From Pseudomonas vlassakiae (GTDB lineage: Bacteria > Pseudomonadota > Gammaproteobacteria > Pseudomonadales > Pseudomonadaceae), in the NCBI RefSeq assembly GCF_014269035.2, contig NZ_JABWRP020000002.1, positions 62,001 to 126,000 of the forward strand: a stretch of DNA of 64,000 nt, in the 5' to 3' direction. Below the pieces are notes generated by a model, which saw only the letters and a program-made list of their open reading frames with translations, was not told the origin of the DNA and did not search any database. How positions within the stretch are numbered: the stretch's first letter is position 1; each line of letters starts with the position of its first letter. Shown here piece after piece: positions 63,420 through 64,000 of this stretch. The position numbers were made by a program, and so were the translations under genes.

Positions 63420-64000
63420 TCAGCGCGGATGCACGTGCCCGAACAGGTTCTGGGCCACCCGCACACGCTGCTCGGCGTCTTCGGTAATGCCGTCCTTGGC
63501 CAGCGCTTCGATGTGCGCTTCGATGGCATGGGTACGCTGGGTCAGCCCGGTGTCGTTGGCGATCTGGATGTTCAGGCCAGGGCGGGCGTTGAGTTCGAGA
63601 ATCAGCGGCCCCTTGTCCTGGTCCAGCACCATGTCCACGCCGATATAGCCCAGCCCGCACAGCTCATAGCAGCCGGCGGCCAGTTTCATGAAGCCGTCCC
63701 AGTTCGGCAGCTGTACGCCGTCCACCGCGTTGGTGGTGTCGGGGTGCTTGCTGATGATGTTGTTCAGCCAGGTGCCGCGCAGGGTCACGCCGGTGGCCAG
63801 GTCGACACCCACACCGATGGCGCCCTGGTGCAGGTTGGCCTTGCCGCCGGACTGGCGGGTCGGCAGGCGCAGCATGGCCATCACCGGGTAGCCCATCAGC
63901 ACGATGATGCGGATGTCCGGCACACCCTCGTAGCTGATGCTCTTGAAGATCTGGTCGGGGGTCACCCGATACTCGATCAGCGCCCGGTCTCGGTGGCCGC
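63420..64000 (-). CDS. RimK-like alpha-L-glutamate ligase (partial, runs off the window)
   Basis: The C-terminal part of an ATP-grasp ligase; the frame stays open to the window edge, so the start is outside. Visible: DIRIIVLMGYPVMAMLRLPT, GKANLHQGAIGVGVDL and the ATP-grasp metal-binding block GPLILELNARPGLNIQIAN. It resembles the RimK-related alpha-L-glutamate ligase-like family that in pseudomonads is paired with an inactive-transglutaminase membrane protein, which would lie just beyond the edge. Substrate unknown. Confidence 0.85.
   Translation of the reverse strand, partial: GHRDRALIEYRVTPDQIFKSISYEGVPDIRIIVLMGYPVMAMLRLPTRQSGGKANLHQGAIGVGVDLATGVTLRGTWLNNIISKHPDTTNAVDGVQLPNWDGFMKLAAGCYELCGLGYIGVDMVLDQDKGPLILELNARPGLNIQIANDTGLTQRTHAIEAHIEALAKDGITEDAEQRVRVAQNLFGHVHPR

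Overview
The window looks like chromosome of a gamma-proteobacterium of the Pseudomonas putida group. The evidence is GC-rich codon use, Pseudomonas-type genes (oprI, an McpA/PctA-like chemoreceptor, the FdsGBAD formate dehydrogenase), P. putida-type REP palindromes, and a housekeeping order (tig-clpP-clpX-lon-hupB-ppiD; ybbP-ybbA/tesA; L,D-transpeptidase-oprI; cysB/cysH/pabB) known from pseudomonads. I saw no prophage, complete insertion sequence, plasmid gene or CRISPR array.

Layout. 1-5.8 kb: a secreted protein of unknown function, the phosphoethanolamine transferase CptA, and a four-gene operon like E. coli yjfKLMC (DUF2491, DUF350, DUF1190, glutathionylspermidine-synthase-like ATP-grasp). 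6-11.2 kb: a translationally coupled NAD-linked molybdenum formate dehydrogenase operon fdsGBAD, closed by a long hairpin. 11.3-17.1 kb: an SbmA/YddA-like ABC exporter, then a DNA-damage region. There a YedK/HMCES abasic-site protein is divergent from umuD across a perfect LexA box. umuC lies 1.3 kb further on behind its own LexA box, split from umuD by an opposite-strand MFS transporter.

17.1-31.9 kb: accessory and metabolic genes. These are a decayed RelE/HigB-like toxin fragment, orphan arsB, heme oxygenase, a degenerate histidine phosphatase, a TauE/SafE permease, an amino-acid-type chemoreceptor, a LysR/PACE efflux pair, a lipoprotein, a DctA-like symporter with two GntR/FCD regulators, Lrp and ornithine cyclodeaminase, and folD.

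31.9-41.9 kb: a four-tRNA cluster (Arg-TCT, His-GTG, Leu-TAG, His-GTG), a DUF6388 gene, then the proteostasis block tig, clpP, clpX, lon, hupB, ppiD, with sigma-32-like promoters before clpX and lon. 41.9-56.2 kb: envelope and mixed genes: patatin, lipoprotein+CHAD, thioesterase, Mpo1-like protein, a second chemoreceptor, TatD, a lytic transglycosylase, a small protein+greB behind a structured leader, ybbPA/tesA, an L,D-transpeptidase and its likely substrate OprI. 56.7-64 kb: GNAT, DAHP synthase, a 2-dehydropantoate reductase-like enzyme, a universal stress protein, cysB, cysH, pabB, and a RimK-like ligase cut by the window edge.

The most unusual points are the split umuD/umuC with a divergent HMCES gene under LexA, the DctA-like symporter with altered ion and substrate motifs, the structured leader before greB, and a tRNA-His duplication with a compensated base-pair change. 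All functions are read from sequence and family memory; no search was run.
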